NCBI GenBank assembly: GCA_028868855.1
Contig: JAGWTR010000004.1
Coordinates: 239,547-303,546, forward strand
Direction: 5' to 3'
DNA: 64,000 nucleotides
Source of the DNA: Burkholderiales bacterium
GTDB lineage: Bacteria; Pseudomonadota; Gammaproteobacteria; Burkholderiales; Burkholderiaceae_C
In this document: positions 50,756 to 59,665 of the stretch, piece after piece
Numbering within the stretch: the stretch's first letter is position 1
Layout: every line of letters starts with the position of its first letter
Translations under genes and position numbers: made by a program
The notes under the pieces: generated by a model
Seen by the model: the letters and a program-made list of their open reading frames with translations, nothing else
Databases searched by the model: none
What the model was told of the DNA's origin: nothing

Positions 50756-53157
50756 GCCCCTGCCCCCACAAAAGCCACCAAGGCCTTGAGCAGGCCATCC
50801 GTCTCGGCCTCCAGGGCCAGGATTTCCTGGGTCACCGCTTCCAGGCTGCGCAACGGCTTGTGCTGGTAGAAGTATTTGTTGAAGCTGATTTCATAGCCGA
50901 TGACAGTCTTGTCCAGCGCGATCCAGGCCTCGTCGACATGAGGGCGCACTTCCTTGATGAAGTAATCGTGGATGACGCCAGAGGCGGGCAGGCTGGCGTC
51001 CAGTGAGAGCGGCACGTTTTCGGTGTCGCGCAACTCGCTGTCAGGTTCGTACTCGATGTACTCGCCCGCCTTGGCCGCTTTCTTGCCGCCCTTGGTTTCA
51101 GCGGCGGCCTGCACCTCTGCTGGCCAATAGCCATGGTCGGCCAGCTTGTCGGCCGTGGTTTTCAGTTCGGCCAACAAGTCCTTGAGCTTGGCTGCGTTGA
51201 GCTGGTGTCGCTTCTTGATCACCTTGGCTGCGCGCGGGTCTCGCCAGCTCACGGCGTTCAGGATCTGCTTGCGCTCGTTCGCAGCAAGCTTGAGGCCCAA
51301 GGCCTTGATGGCATCGTCCACCAGGGCTTCGAACACATTGAAATCAAGGTGCTCTGCACTGCCGATCACCCCTGCCAATTGCTGAGCGGCCTGCATGATG
51401 GACCGCTGCGCCAGCCAGGTGGTCTCAGACAACAGCTCTTTGCGGCTCTTGGGCGAAAGGGTGATTTCTTCGCGCTCAAGGTGGTTCTCAATGGCCTCGG
51501 CATGGGCCTGCAGGCCGGTATAGACCTCTTCGCCATACTTGCCGTGCACCCATTCCATGATCTCCTGCATGCCCGGCGTGTAGCGCAAGGTGGCCATGCG
51601 CTCGGGTGTGAACTGGGCCGCCAATCGCAATGGGCGCTCCACCGTGACTTTGTAATAGCCGAAGTCACGGTTGTGGAAGACCTTCGAGATGCCATCCGCA
51701 GGCATGGTCAGGTACAGCTGGGTGATCTGCTCAATGTGCTCGTCGGTGAACTCGCAGTTCTTCTCACCCAGGTTCTTGCGCAGTTTCTGGAACAAGTTGG
51801 AGGCGTCGATCAACTGCACCTTGCCCTGGCGCTTGGCAGGCTTGTTGTTCGTGAGCAGCCACACGTAGGTGGTGATGCCGGTGTTGTAGAACAGGTTGTT
51901 GGGCAGCTGGATGATGGCTTCGAGGTAATCGTGCTCGATCAGGTGGCGGCGGATGTTGCTCTCGCCACTGCCTGCATCACCTGTGAACAGGGCCGAGCCG
52001 TTGTGGACCGATGCAATGCGCGAGCCGGCAAACCGCACAGGGCTGTCGGCACGGCGCTTCATCTTGTCCACCATCTCCATCAGAAACAGCAACTGCCCAT
52101 CTGAGGAGCGAGGGATGGCCGGGTAAAAATCAAAGCGCTCGCCCGTGTAGTCGGACAGGTTGACCTGGAAGCGGTGGTCAATGACTTCCTTGCCTTCAAC
52201 AATGCTCTTCTGGTCGCTCTTCCATGACTTGCCGTAGGGCGGGTTCGTCAACATGAAGTCGAAGCGCTTGCCAGAGAAATCGTTGGTGGCCAGCGTGGAG
52301 CCAAAGCGGATGTTCTCGGGGTCGTTGCCCTTGATCATCATGTCGGACTTGCAGATGGCATAGGTCTCGGGGTTGACCTCCTTGCCGTACAAGAAGACGC
52401 CCACCTTGGCCTTGATCTCGCCTTCAGGGTCGGTCACGAAGTCCTGGGACTCGGTCAACATGCCACCGCTACCGCAAGCGGGGTCGTAAATGGTCAGCGG
52501 GTTGGGAAGCTGATCCTTGACGGGGATGAACACCAGGTTCGTCATCAGCTTGATGACCTCACGCGGCGTGAAGTGTTCACCGGCCTCTTCGTTGTTCTCT
52601 TCGTTGAACTTGCGGATCAACTCTTCGAACACGTAGCCCATGCCCAGGTTGGACAAGCCAGGCTGTGTGCGGCCATCCGGGCCCTTGCGGTCATCTGGGC
52701 TGAGGTTGATTTCTTCGGAGACGAATTTTTCGATGACGTCGTGGAGCACGTCGGACTGCGCCATCTTGCGGATCTGGTTGCGCAGGTCGAACTTATCGAC
52801 GATTTCCTTCACGTTGTCCGAAAACCCGTCGAGATAGTTCTTGAGGTTGGCTTCCAGTTGCGTGGGGTTGCCCAGCAGGCTCTTGAGCGTGAATTTAGAG
52901 GTGTTGTAGAAGACGTAGCCAGACGCATCGCGCAGGCCATGCGGATCCAAATCAGCCATGGCCGCGTCTTCTTGCTGGAACCGCACTTCTTCGAGCACAC
53001 CAGCCTTACTCGGCTCCAGCAAGCAGTCCAGGCGGCGCAGAACGAACATGGGCAGGATCACGTCACGGTATTTGCCCCGTACAAAAACGTCGCGCAAGCA
53101 GTCATCTGCAATGGACCAGATGAACGAGACGATCTTGTTATGTGCTGCGTGATCCAT
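50752..53157 (-). CDS. hsdM: Type I restriction-modification methyltransferase subunit
   Basis: GEHFTPREVIKLMTNLV, YDPACGSGGML, DFMLTNPPYGKSWK. Confidence 0.95.
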   Translation of the reverse strand: MDHAAHNKIVSFIWSIADDCLRDVFVRGKYRDVILPMFVLRRLDCLLEPSKAGVLEEVRFQQEDAAMADLDPHGLRDASGYVFYNTSKFTLKSLLGNPTQLEANLKNYLDGFSDNVKEIVDKFDLRNQIRKMAQSDVLHDVIEKFVSEEINLSPDDRKGPDGRTQPGLSNLGMGYVFEELIRKFNEENNEEAGEHFTPREVIKLMTNLVFIPVKDQLPNPLTIYDPACGSGGMLTESQDFVTDPEGEIKAKVGVFLYGKEVNPETYAICKSDMMIKGNDPENIRFGSTLATNDFSGKRFDFMLTNPPYGKSWKSDQKSIVEGKEVIDHRFQVNLSDYTGERFDFYPAIPRSSDGQLLFLMEMVDKMKRRADSPVRFAGSRIASVHNGSALFTGDAGSGESNIRRHLIEHDYLEAIIQLPNNLFYNTGITTYVWLLTNNKPAKRQGKVQLIDASNLFQKLRKNLGEKNCEFTDEHIEQITQLYLTMPADGISKVFHNRDFGYYKVTVERPLRLAAQFTPERMATLRYTPGMQEIMEWVHGKYGEEVYTGLQAHAEAIENHLEREEITLSPKSRKELLSETTWLAQRSIMQAAQQLAGVIGSAEHLDFNVFEALVDDAIKALGLKLAANERKQILNAVSWRDPRAAKVIKKRHQLNAAKLKDLLAELKTTADKLADHGYWPAEVQAAAETKGGKKAAKAGEYIEYEPDSELRDTENVPLSLDASLPASGVIHDYFIKEVRPHVDEAWIALDKTVIGYEISFNKYFYQHKPLRSLEAVTQEILALEAETDGLLKALVAFVGAGA

Positions 53158-53333
53158 AAATACCTGGGAAATCGGGGGAAATCGCGATGGGCATGATTTT
53201 CCACCGAGCCAAGGCTCGATTGGATCACTGAATGTCTGGGGCATGCGCGATACAGCAACGGCCAACTGCTCGGAATCGCTGGGCGTGAGACCCAGAGACT
53301 TGACACTGTATAAATCCACATGGAAAATGTGAT

Positions 53334-53355
53334 AAAACACTACCTGTAGTGTTTT
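53334..53355. promoter_or_regulatory. 22-bp palindrome AAAACACTAC-CT-GTAGTGTTTT between divergent hsdM and capV
   Basis: 10-bp perfect arms in the 243-bp divergent intergenic region. Confidence 0.6.
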
Positions 53356-53400
53356 TTACCCCACCCAGACACTAAATAGCGCCTGCCACAAGTACACCTC

Positions 53401-54432
53401 ATGTCAGCACCTGCCCCCTGTTCAGCGTCACAGCCAGATCAAAACAAGGTATTCCAAGTCCTTGCACTTTCAGGCGGCGGCTACAGAGGCCTGTACACCG
53501 CAAAAGTGCTTGCAGACATCGAGCAGGAGCTCCAGTGGCCCATCGCAACCAAGTTCGATCTGATCACAGGCACCTCGATTGGCGGGATCTTGGCGCTGGC
53601 CCTCGCATTGGAAATCCGGGCGCAAACGATGGTTGACCTCTTCGTCAAGCACGGCGAGGAGATCTTCAAAAAGCGCTGGTCTTTTCTGGGAATGGTGCGC
53701 GCACCCTATTCGCCCGCATCGCTCAAGGCGCAACTTGAGGCCCCCGAAGTCTTCGGCGACCGACTCCTGGGCGCTTGCCTTCACCCCGTGATGGTCCCCT
53801 CCATCAACTACACAACGGGTGAGCCTGTTGTCTTCAAGACGGGGCATCACCCCACGTTCAAACGAGACCACAAACATCGCCTGGTGGACATCGGGCTTGC
53901 GACCAGTGCTGCGCCGGCCTACTTTCCGCGTCATGTGTTCAATGGGGGGCAGTATGTCGATGGTGGGTTGTTCGCGAACTCACCGGGACTGCTCGCGCTC
54001 CATGAATCGCAGCATTTCTTCGGTAGAGATATCAAGCACATCCGCATGCTGAGCATCGGGACGATGTCGTCGAAGTTCACCGTTGACCCTCGGCACAACC
54101 GGCAAGGTGGCGCCTACGACTGGGGTGGCTGGAACCCCAGCAACATGCCCAAGAGGCTCTTTGGGTTGTCCATCTCCGCACAAGAGGTTCTGACTGACAA
54201 GGTGCTGGAGCACCGTCTGGAAAACCGATACCTGCGCATCGATGACGACCTGTTCGATGAACGTGCCCGAGCGGTCGCGCTCGACAAGGCCGATGCCCAC
54301 GCACGTGAGGTGCTGCTCGGCGCCGCCATTGAGCGCTCGAAACGATGCATCAGTGACCCACGCCTCTTGGCTTTCTTGGAACACTCGCCACCCAAGTCAG
54401 TCTTCTTTCACGGCGAACACGCATCTCCTTGA
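53401..54432 (+). CDS. capV: Patatin-like phospholipase CBASS effector (CapV)
   Basis: VLALSGGGYRGLYTAKVL oxyanion motif, GTSIGGILAL (GxSxG), DGGLFANSPG catalytic Asp; adjacent CD-NTase. Confidence 0.93.
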   Translation: MSAPAPCSASQPDQNKVFQVLALSGGGYRGLYTAKVLADIEQELQWPIATKFDLITGTSIGGILALALALEIRAQTMVDLFVKHGEEIFKKRWSFLGMVRAPYSPASLKAQLEAPEVFGDRLLGACLHPVMVPSINYTTGEPVVFKTGHHPTFKRDHKHRLVDIGLATSAAPAYFPRHVFNGGQYVDGGLFANSPGLLALHESQHFFGRDIKHIRMLSIGTMSSKFTVDPRHNRQGGAYDWGGWNPSNMPKRLFGLSISAQEVLTDKVLEHRLENRYLRIDDDLFDERARAVALDKADAHAREVLLGAAIERSKRCISDPRLLAFLEHSPPKSVFFHGEHASP

Positions 54433-54444
54433 CCGGGGTCTCTC

Positions 54445-55617
54445 ATGCTGAAACTCAATCGACTGCTGTTCGCCACTTCCGAGACCGATGTCTTCATCGA
54501 CCGCCTCGCCCCCACCCCACATCAACGGGAAACCTTGGTTCAGGCCAAGAACGACATTCGGGATCATCTGCGGCCACGCATACGAGCGGCGACAGTGGCC
54601 GTGCTCGGCATGGACAAGGCAGTCGACCCCAAATTCCGCACCCAAGGCTCCTGGTCGTACAGGACCTGCATCCAGCCGGCATGGCAGCCACCCCAGGAAA
54701 TGGATTGGGACTTCGGTGTGTACTTACCGGTCACCGTGTGGGAAGACAATGGCCCGCCACACAAGATGGCGAAGCTCTACTTCACGCTGGTGGAGAGACT
54801 ACTGGCGGACCTTTGCACGGACAAGGGTTGGGAACTGATCAAAGGCAAGGACACCTGCATCAGGATCCAGATCAACAACTGGGCGCACATCGATATCCCT
54901 TTGTACGCTGCGCCTGAGGAAGAGTTCGCGACGATCCTGGAAAAGTCCTTCTCCGCTCAGTTGACGCTTGACTCGGCGCGAGGCGCCCTGGTTGAGAATG
55001 CGGCGTTCGGCGAGATCGCAGAACAAGAGTGGGCCGACCTGGATCACATCGTGATGGCAACACGGTCTGGCGAATGGAAATCATCAGACCCTGAAGCTGT
55101 CTCGAAGTGGTTCCTTGACCGTGTGAAGGAACATACCGATCAGCTGCGCCGGGTGTGTTGCTACCTCAAGGCTTGGCGTGACCTGCATTGGAAAGCTGGC
55201 GATGGGCCCACGTCCGTTTGCATCATGGTGGCCGTCGCACAGAAGTTCGAAGCGATCCGTGGCCGTGACGATCTGGCCTTGGAGGCTGCGTCCAGGACCC
55301 TCGCCAACGCTTTGCGCGGAGATATCCGTGCGCCAGGCATTGACGAAGGCAAGGAAGACTTCAACAAGCGCTTGAATCCGGCGCAACGGGAAGAGGCTTC
55401 AGCCATGGCCAGCACCCTGGCGCAGCAAATTCAGGCTGCGCGACTGAAGCCCATGCACACGCCGGGTGATGCCATCGACATCATCCAAAGCCAACTTGGA
55501 TTGCGCATCCCAATGCGGACCGATCTGGTCGAGCCAGACAGCGGCAATGATGCGGTGAGAAGCGTGCCTGCTCGTGAGGTCAGCCGCCCGATCGTCAGAG
55601 CCACTACGGCTGGCTGA
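54445..55617 (+). CDS. DncV-like CD-NTase (cyclic dinucleotide synthase)
   Basis: QGSWSYRTCIQPAWQPPQEMDWDFGVYLP (GS...DxD) and third Asp in NNWAHIDIPLYAAP; CBASS context. Confidence 0.93.
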   Translation: MLKLNRLLFATSETDVFIDRLAPTPHQRETLVQAKNDIRDHLRPRIRAATVAVLGMDKAVDPKFRTQGSWSYRTCIQPAWQPPQEMDWDFGVYLPVTVWEDNGPPHKMAKLYFTLVERLLADLCTDKGWELIKGKDTCIRIQINNWAHIDIPLYAAPEEEFATILEKSFSAQLTLDSARGALVENAAFGEIAEQEWADLDHIVMATRSGEWKSSDPEAVSKWFLDRVKEHTDQLRRVCCYLKAWRDLHWKAGDGPTSVCIMVAVAQKFEAIRGRDDLALEAASRTLANALRGDIRAPGIDEGKEDFNKRLNPAQREEASAMASTLAQQIQAARLKPMHTPGDAIDIIQSQLGLRIPMRTDLVEPDSGNDAVRSVPAREVSRPIVRATTAG

Positions 55618-57332
55618 TGACCCCGAGTGATGCGCAGCTGACCGACGCCCTGCGGTTGCTTCGCATGCGTGGCTTTGAGCCTGCAGGCAACCGTGCCGGC
55701 ACGCGTTCTTTTGAGGGCGATTTGACTTGCCGTGGTGGCAATGTGAGCGTTCGGCTGAGCATCACGGACTGGGACTTTCTGCGTTATCCATCGATCATCG
55801 TGCTCGATGGCACTGACGGCTTCCCTCCCCTCGTTCCGCACCTGACTGCAGAAGGATGGCTTTGCTACTTTGCAGCAGGATCAGTTGTCCTTGATCGCTA
55901 CAACCCAGCTGAAGCACTCGCTCAGTGTCTTGACCAGGCCAAGCTGGTCCTTGAACAAATCCGCTTTGATGCGGACTATCGCAGGGGCGACATCCAAGAC
56001 GAATTCATGGTGCATTGGCTCAATGGCCAATCGACGGCCATCTGGGATGTGCTCATTGGCACCGTCGCACTCGGTGCCACCTGTACCAACTACTGGCTCG
56101 TCGACATCAACGGTGTGCCGACCGCATTGATCGCAGATTCCGAAAAGGAAGTTGCGGCCTTCGCTGGAGCACTCGGTGCTGCAGCCCCCGAAAAAACAAC
56201 CTGCCCTTGCTGGCTGTTCCAAACCGATGAGCTTCCTGTTGTGCCGGATGTCATGCCATCGACCGTGAAAGAGTTATTCGCCTGGTTGAAGGCGTGGGAC
56301 AAGGGCATCTCGAACGGCGTTCAGCGTATCCTGGAGAAGGAGCCCCGATACCTCGAATACAAGCAAGCGACCTTTGCCGTGAAAACGCCCATCGGCTGGC
56401 TCGGATTCGGCTTCGATCTCGACCAAGTCCAACGGCTGGGCGCCATCAAGAAGCCGCGGCTCTACAAACAGCACCTCCACGGCAAAGGCGGCACACGCGG
56501 CATCATGCGATTGTCCATTTCGGAGTTCGGGCCTGCGTTCGTCCACAGTCGAAACTTGACTTTCAAGGACCTCAGCGGCCGGCAGATCAAGGTTGTGGGA
56601 TGCGGTGCGATTGGCTCCTATGTCGCTCTATCTCTGGTTCGACTTGGCGCTGGAGCCAATGGTGGAAAGTTGACGTTGATCGACCCCGACAAACTCAAAC
56701 CGGAGAACATCGGAAGGCATGTGTTGGGCTATCCGGCACTGTTCAAATCCAAGGCGACCGCCTTGCGTGATGAACTTGTTCGCCAGTTCCCTTTCTCCAC
56801 CATTGACGCGTGTCCGACTGACGTCCGTGGCGTTCCTGCCTTGTTCTCCGCCGATTTGGTGATCGATGCCACTGGCGAAGAGTCCGTGAGCGAGTTTCTC
56901 AATGCCCGCAGAATCGCCGAGGCGACGAAAACACCTTTGTTGCACGCGTGGATCAAAGGGAATGGGCAGACTGTTCAGACGCTTTGGGTTCAAGGCAGCA
57001 AAGGGGGATGCTTCCGGTGCCTGCGGTTGGCAGATCACAAGAACTACAGAGAAGAAAGATTCAAGGTCCTTAAAGAGGACCCCGTGCGCAGACTCATCGG
57101 GTGCACCGGCTTTACGCCATATGGTGTTGCGGCGCCGATGCATGCCGCGACATTGGCCACTGAAACCATCCTTGACTGGTTGCAGCGCGATAGCCCAAGC
57201 CCCCGGTTTCGCACCCGCTCAGTTGCGAGCGCCGACGTGTTCGAAGTCAAGAACCAGGATCTCACCCGCCTGGCCGCCTGCCCAGCGTGCGGTACCAATG
57301 ATGTTGCGATCCCAGCCGTACGGCAGCACTGA
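55617..57332 (+). CDS. cap2: Cap2 (E2-E1 fusion ubiquitin-transferase-like CBASS protein)
   Basis: E2-like AEGWLCYFA; ThiF/E1 IKVVGCGAIGSYVALSLVRLGAG; KGGCFRCLRL. Confidence 0.92.
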   Translation: MTPSDAQLTDALRLLRMRGFEPAGNRAGTRSFEGDLTCRGGNVSVRLSITDWDFLRYPSIIVLDGTDGFPPLVPHLTAEGWLCYFAAGSVVLDRYNPAEALAQCLDQAKLVLEQIRFDADYRRGDIQDEFMVHWLNGQSTAIWDVLIGTVALGATCTNYWLVDINGVPTALIADSEKEVAAFAGALGAAAPEKTTCPCWLFQTDELPVVPDVMPSTVKELFAWLKAWDKGISNGVQRILEKEPRYLEYKQATFAVKTPIGWLGFGFDLDQVQRLGAIKKPRLYKQHLHGKGGTRGIMRLSISEFGPAFVHSRNLTFKDLSGRQIKVVGCGAIGSYVALSLVRLGAGANGGKLTLIDPDKLKPENIGRHVLGYPALFKSKATALRDELVRQFPFSTIDACPTDVRGVPALFSADLVIDATGEESVSEFLNARRIAEATKTPLLHAWIKGNGQTVQTLWVQGSKGGCFRCLRLADHKNYREERFKVLKEDPVRRLIGCTGFTPYGVAAPMHAATLATETILDWLQRDSPSPRFRTRSVASADVFEVKNQDLTRLAACPACGTNDVAIPAVRQH

Positions 57333-57765
57333 GGCACGGGTTCTCATTGAGCCCAAAGTTCTCGCTCGTCTGTCCATCTACAAGCAACTGCGACCCCGAG
57401 ACCCTGAGTCGGGTGGAATTCTCTTGGGATACCGTCGAGGAGAGCACCTGCATGTTGTTGACGCCACCGAGCCCCATCCACACGATCGCCGGAGCCGCTT
57501 TGGATTCCACCGTAAGGAGTCGTACCACCAGTCCATGGCTGTCAGGAAATGGACTGAAAGCGGCCAGAAGATGGACTACCTCGGGGAGTGGCATACGCAT
57601 CCAGAGCACCTGCCAACGCCTTCATCAACTGACATCAGAAGCTGGCTGGACATCACCGACAACAAGACCAATCCCATGGTGTTTCTAATCATCGGTATCT
57701 CCAATGTCTGGGTGGGTGTCGGGCTTGGTAGCGGCCACAGATCAACCGACTTGCTGGTGCCATGA
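57301..57765 (+). CDS. cap3: Cap3 (JAB/JAMM isopeptidase)
   Basis: JAMM motif EWHTHPEHLPTPSSTD (HxHx7SxxD); overlaps the cap2 3' end. Confidence 0.92.
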   Translation: MLRSQPYGSTEARVLIEPKVLARLSIYKQLRPRDPESGGILLGYRRGEHLHVVDATEPHPHDRRSRFGFHRKESYHQSMAVRKWTESGQKMDYLGEWHTHPEHLPTPSSTDIRSWLDITDNKTNPMVFLIIGISNVWVGVGLGSGHRSTDLLVP

Positions 57766-57960
57766 GCGCATGCATGCGTGGACCATGCCACCGTCAATCG
57801 ACGGGATTTGGGGAGCTTCTTCGCATGGATAACACGCCGTGAGGCTCAAGTCATGTTGATTTGGCACCATCTCTCCAGCAGACTGAAAGGGCTACCTGTG
57901 GACATCGCGTTCACGAAGCCTTCAATGGAGATTTCGGTCTCCCTGAAGTCCAGCCATGCT

Positions 57961-58190
57961 GGCGTCGCAGTCGTGACCTGCCTTGTTGAAGCTGAACCTC
58001 GGTTCAGCTAGGCCATGTCAATGGCCTTGTGCCTCGTTCAGCCCTCATGCTGAACACCGTGTCATCGGCGCACCTCACCGTGCCGCCGCCGAGCCGCTTC
58101 AACCGCCAAGGCTGAAGCATCCCAAGTTGGGGAACCACCATGTTCCCCATCGGGACGAGGCGTTCCCCTTCACACCCTGAAGGAGAACGT
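57961..58190 (+). ncRNA. Candidate structured leader RNA (radC-motif-like) upstream of a small ORF
   Basis: Box GGCGTCGCAGTCGTGACCTGCC, hairpins AGCTGAAC-CTCG-GTTCAGCT, GGCCAT-GTCA-ATGGCC, GTTCAGC-CCTCAT-GCTGAAC, then GGGGAAC...GTTCCCC before SD GAAGGAG. Confidence 0.55.
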
Positions 58191-58191
58191 C

Positions 58192-58368
58192 ATGAACGCA
58201 TGCCCTCATGCGACAAGGGAAACGCGCGCCATTTGCGTGCTGTTGGGTGGCTCCGGGCTTGCCCGCGAGCCTGTGATCCGTCCTGCAGTGCTACCCGCAT
58301 TGCTGAAGCCTGCGCTGCCTGTCTCGCGACAGGTCGAACAGGTCATGGCTTACCGTGCTGCCGCCTGA
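58192..58368 (+). CDS. Small ORF (58 aa), hypothetical
   Basis: ATG 6-8 nt after GAAGGAGAAC; reads MNACPHATRETRAICVLLGGSGLAREPVIRPAVLPALLKPALPVSRQVEQVMAYRAAA. Confidence 0.45.
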   Translation: MNACPHATRETRAICVLLGGSGLAREPVIRPAVLPALLKPALPVSRQVEQVMAYRAAA

Positions 58369-58610
58369 ACCACTTGACTGTGGTCCAGCATCAGCACATT
58401 GACACCGTGGCGATTGACCTCGCCCGCAGTTCGGGTCGAACACGATGCGAAGCGCAGACCTCACACGTCTCGCCCAACTCTTGTTCACCCGCGTTCGCAT
58501 CCCATTGAAGCTGAGCCCGATTGATCGGGAGCCCTCGACTTCATGGGATGTGAACCGTCTTTCATGTGCCTCGGCCATTCGGCTGTGCTGCACTTCCACG
58601 CAACCCTTTG

Positions 58611-58648
58611 GGGAGTCCACCTTCTCCCCGCTGGGATAGGTGTGCCCT
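58611..58648 (+). ncRNA. Leader hairpin CACC-ttc-TCCC-cgct-GGGA-ta-GGTG upstream of 58671 gene
   Basis: Same nested TCCC/GGGA architecture as the other leaders in this run. Confidence 0.4.
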
Positions 58649-58670
58649 CCTCCTTTCTGGAGTTCACACC

Positions 58671-59177
58671 ATGAATCATGAAGCGTCTCGCGTTCGCCCC
58701 AAACGCTCCTGTGTCGAGATTGAGGAGTCTCGCGCCTGGATGGGCTTTTACCGCCGTGTGGCTCATGACCCCATCATGGCCGCCGAAGTCATGGCCCAGT
58801 TGGAAGCTGATCCGCTGATGAAGCGTAACCACCTGGCCCTGTACCTGTGCTGCAAGCAATCCTTGCGGACGCACAAAGCCACAGCCGCGCGCAACAGGCG
58901 CATCGGTCAGTTCGTGCGTTGGCTGTTCCATGGCGCCTTTGTTGCGCCAGCTTTGGCACTTCGCCACATGCTGCGCCAAGGCGGCGACATCGCCGTTGAA
59001 TGCCTGCCACCCACGGCTAACGAACCGGCAGCAACCCAAGTCAAGCGCCTGAAGAAAGCGCCGGAGTTTGCCCAGGCTCAATCGTCTTTTGAAGGCCAGC
59101 CTCCTGTGTCCACGGACGCGCCAGCCGCCACGTCGGGAGAGCCGTCAAAGCCCAATGCTGTGTCTCAAACAGCCTGA
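58671..59177 (+). CDS. Plasmid/ICE-type hypothetical protein
   Basis: ATG preceded by CTGGAG; coherent 168-aa ORF. Confidence 0.6.
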   Translation: MNHEASRVRPKRSCVEIEESRAWMGFYRRVAHDPIMAAEVMAQLEADPLMKRNHLALYLCCKQSLRTHKATAARNRRIGQFVRWLFHGAFVAPALALRHMLRQGGDIAVECLPPTANEPAATQVKRLKKAPEFAQAQSSFEGQPPVSTDAPAATSGEPSKPNAVSQTA

Positions 59178-59179
59178 TT

Positions 59180-59326
59180 CCCCGCACGTCAAGACCACCG
59201 CGTCTTGACCGTGCCGGGGCCAGCGCCCTGGCCCTGCCCAGATCGACCCACGCGCCTGCCCATCTGCTGGTGGTGCATGCCGCGTCCTCCCCCATTTCGC
59301 CCGCATCTGCCCGAGTGGCAGTGCGG
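59180..59326 (+). ncRNA. Candidate structured leader with three strong hairpins
   Basis: CCCCGCACGTCAAGAC-CACCGC-GTCTTGACCGTGCCGGGG (59180-59219), GGCCAG-CGCC-CTGGCC (59218-59233), CCGCATCTGCC-CGAGT-GGCAGTGCGG (59301-59326). Confidence 0.5.
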
Positions 59327-59349
59327 CACACCCACGGAAGGAATTTCCC

Positions 59350-59580
59350 ATGACCACTGCAACCGACGCCTTGTGCGCCATCGAGAAGCGTGCCCACCGG
59401 GCCATCGTGCAGGAACTGCGCTTGCTGATCAAGGAAGTGCAGGCCCTTCAGCCTGGCCTGGCAGGTGATGACAGCGCACATGCCCATGCACTGCTGCTGA
59501 AACTGGAGCACCTGCGACAAAGCCAAGTGGTGGACAGCGTCTGCGATCAGCCCCCCATCCGGTTGGCCGCGCAAGGCTGA
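59350..59580 (+). CDS. Small hypothetical protein (76 aa)
   Basis: Starts after GGAAGGAATTTCCC; MTTATDALCAIEKRAHRAIVQELRLLIKEVQAL. Confidence 0.6.
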   Translation: MTTATDALCAIEKRAHRAIVQELRLLIKEVQALQPGLAGDDSAHAHALLLKLEHLRQSQVVDSVCDQPPIRLAAQG

Positions 59581-59605
59581 TACCGACCTGATAGCGAAAC
59601 AACAC

Positions 59606-59646
59606 GCCTGCGGGGCCACGGCCCGAGCGGCGGTGCGTCCCCAGGC
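59606..59646 (+). ncRNA. Candidate leader hairpin GCCTGCGGGG...CCCCAGGC
   Basis: Long imperfect hairpin with inner CCACGGCC...GGCGGTG just before SD/ATG at 59666. Confidence 0.4.
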
Positions 59647-59665
59647 TTTCACACAAGGAATCCTC

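Noticed and set aside
55617-57332. Considered whether the ThiF protein is the PRTRC ThiF that accompanies ParB/StbA-like genes
   Set aside because: It is an E2-E1 fusion directly between a CD-NTase and a JAMM protein, so Cap2 of CBASS is the better call
57778-58011. 77-aa ORF after cap3
   Set aside because: Runs into the conserved leader box (57961) and hairpins; composition unconvincing
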